This document shows, in pieces, positions 41,353 to 41,532 of a DNA stretch of 41,532 bases. Every line of letters begins with the position of its first letter. The stretch's first letter is position 1. The position numbers and the translations under genes were made by a program. The notes beneath the pieces were generated by a model. The model was given only the letters and a program-made list of their open reading frames with translations, was not told the DNA's origin and did no database searches. This DNA comes from Solirubrobacteraceae bacterium (lineage in GTDB: Bacteria > Actinomycetota > Thermoleophilia > Solirubrobacterales > Solirubrobacteraceae): positions 1 to 41,532 of the forward strand of contig JAICYC010000021.1 in the NCBI GenBank assembly GCA_025934395.1, in the 5' to 3' direction.

Positions 41353-41532
41353 CGCGCGCCGGCGCGCAGCGCGCGAGCGCGAACGCGGGCCGCCCGGCTA
41401 CCTCGCAGGTAGTCGTAATGCCTGTCACAAACTTGTTACGAAGTCGGCGACGGGGTAGACTCCACGGCGCCATCACAGACCGTCGGGCAAGGGCTCGACG
41501 ACCCGGCTGCACAGAGCGCCGGGATTGTCCCG
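41353..41532 (+). promoter_or_regulatory. Non-coding right edge with a strong promoter
   Basis: No gene is visible. It holds a 14-bp GC palindrome GCGCGCCGGCGCGC (41354-41367) right after the PAP2 stop, an inverted repeat CTACCT-CGC-AGGTAG (41398-41412), and the best promoter of the window: TTGTTA (41433-41438), 17 bases, TAGACT (41456-41461). Transcription would start near 41468 and leave the window; the gene it serves begins beyond the edge, with a leader of at least 65 bases. Confidence 0.65.

Overview
The window is very GC-rich, tightly packed bacterial DNA with an actinobacterial gene complement. A Thermoleophilia-type organism (Solirubrobacter/Conexibacter relatives) is my best guess. 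The reasons are many GTG starts and GTGA/ATGA overlaps, homologues of the mycobacterial methylglucose-lipopolysaccharide locus, a zinc-type L31, a polyprenol-phosphate-mannose type mannosyltransferase, and the actinobacterial order rpmE-prfA-prmC-tsaC-glyA-wecA. Taxonomy is inference. No rRNA, tRNA, CRISPR, transposase or phage gene was seen, and no gene-free stretch exceeds 300 bases.

Left part (1-10.8 kb): the 3' end of the principal sigma factor, a PilT-like ATPase, a small membrane protein, an HxlR regulator, a possible HEPN-type protein, an ArsA-type ATPase divergent from a ParA that is translationally coupled to ftsZ, a gamma-glutamyltransferase with a small lipoprotein, a short conserved protein and a Lon-N-domain protein. 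A dispersed palindromic element occurs directly after the sigma gene and at the end of ftsZ, where it supplies the last codons and the stop.

Middle (10.8-26.2 kb): two divergent methyltransferases, a GH57 glucan branching enzyme and a hexapeptide acyltransferase look like the mycobacterial MGLP locus. Next come MeaB, an EEP-family protein with a defective start, an acyl-CoA dehydrogenase, leucyl aminopeptidase, thiolase, a HAD-IB phosphatase, a second hexapeptide acyltransferase, a stand-alone B12-binding protein, EtfB, EtfA and an ETF:quinone oxidoreductase. Together these suggest acyl-CoA oxidation feeding electrons to the quinone pool, and a cobalamin-dependent mutase assembled from separate parts.

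Right part (26.2-41.5 kb): a secreted protein, rpmE, a DUF1385 protein, then a self-contained tetR/yceI/FMN-reductase module with paired operators and its own terminator. After it come prfA, prmC, tsaC, a ZTP (pfl) riboswitch with glyA, and a WecA-type transferase. An envelope-polymer group follows: a GT87-like mannosyltransferase, a glycosyltransferase fused to an apparently dead NodB deacetylase domain, a DMT transporter, an intact deacetylase and a PAP2/AUR1-like enzyme. A strong promoter fires off the right edge.

Two window-wide features stand out. Many genes carry a TANNNT -10 box only 6-9 bases before the start codon, suggesting leaderless mRNAs. Several convergent gene pairs run deep into each other's coding sequence. 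All homology statements come from reading motifs, not from searches.
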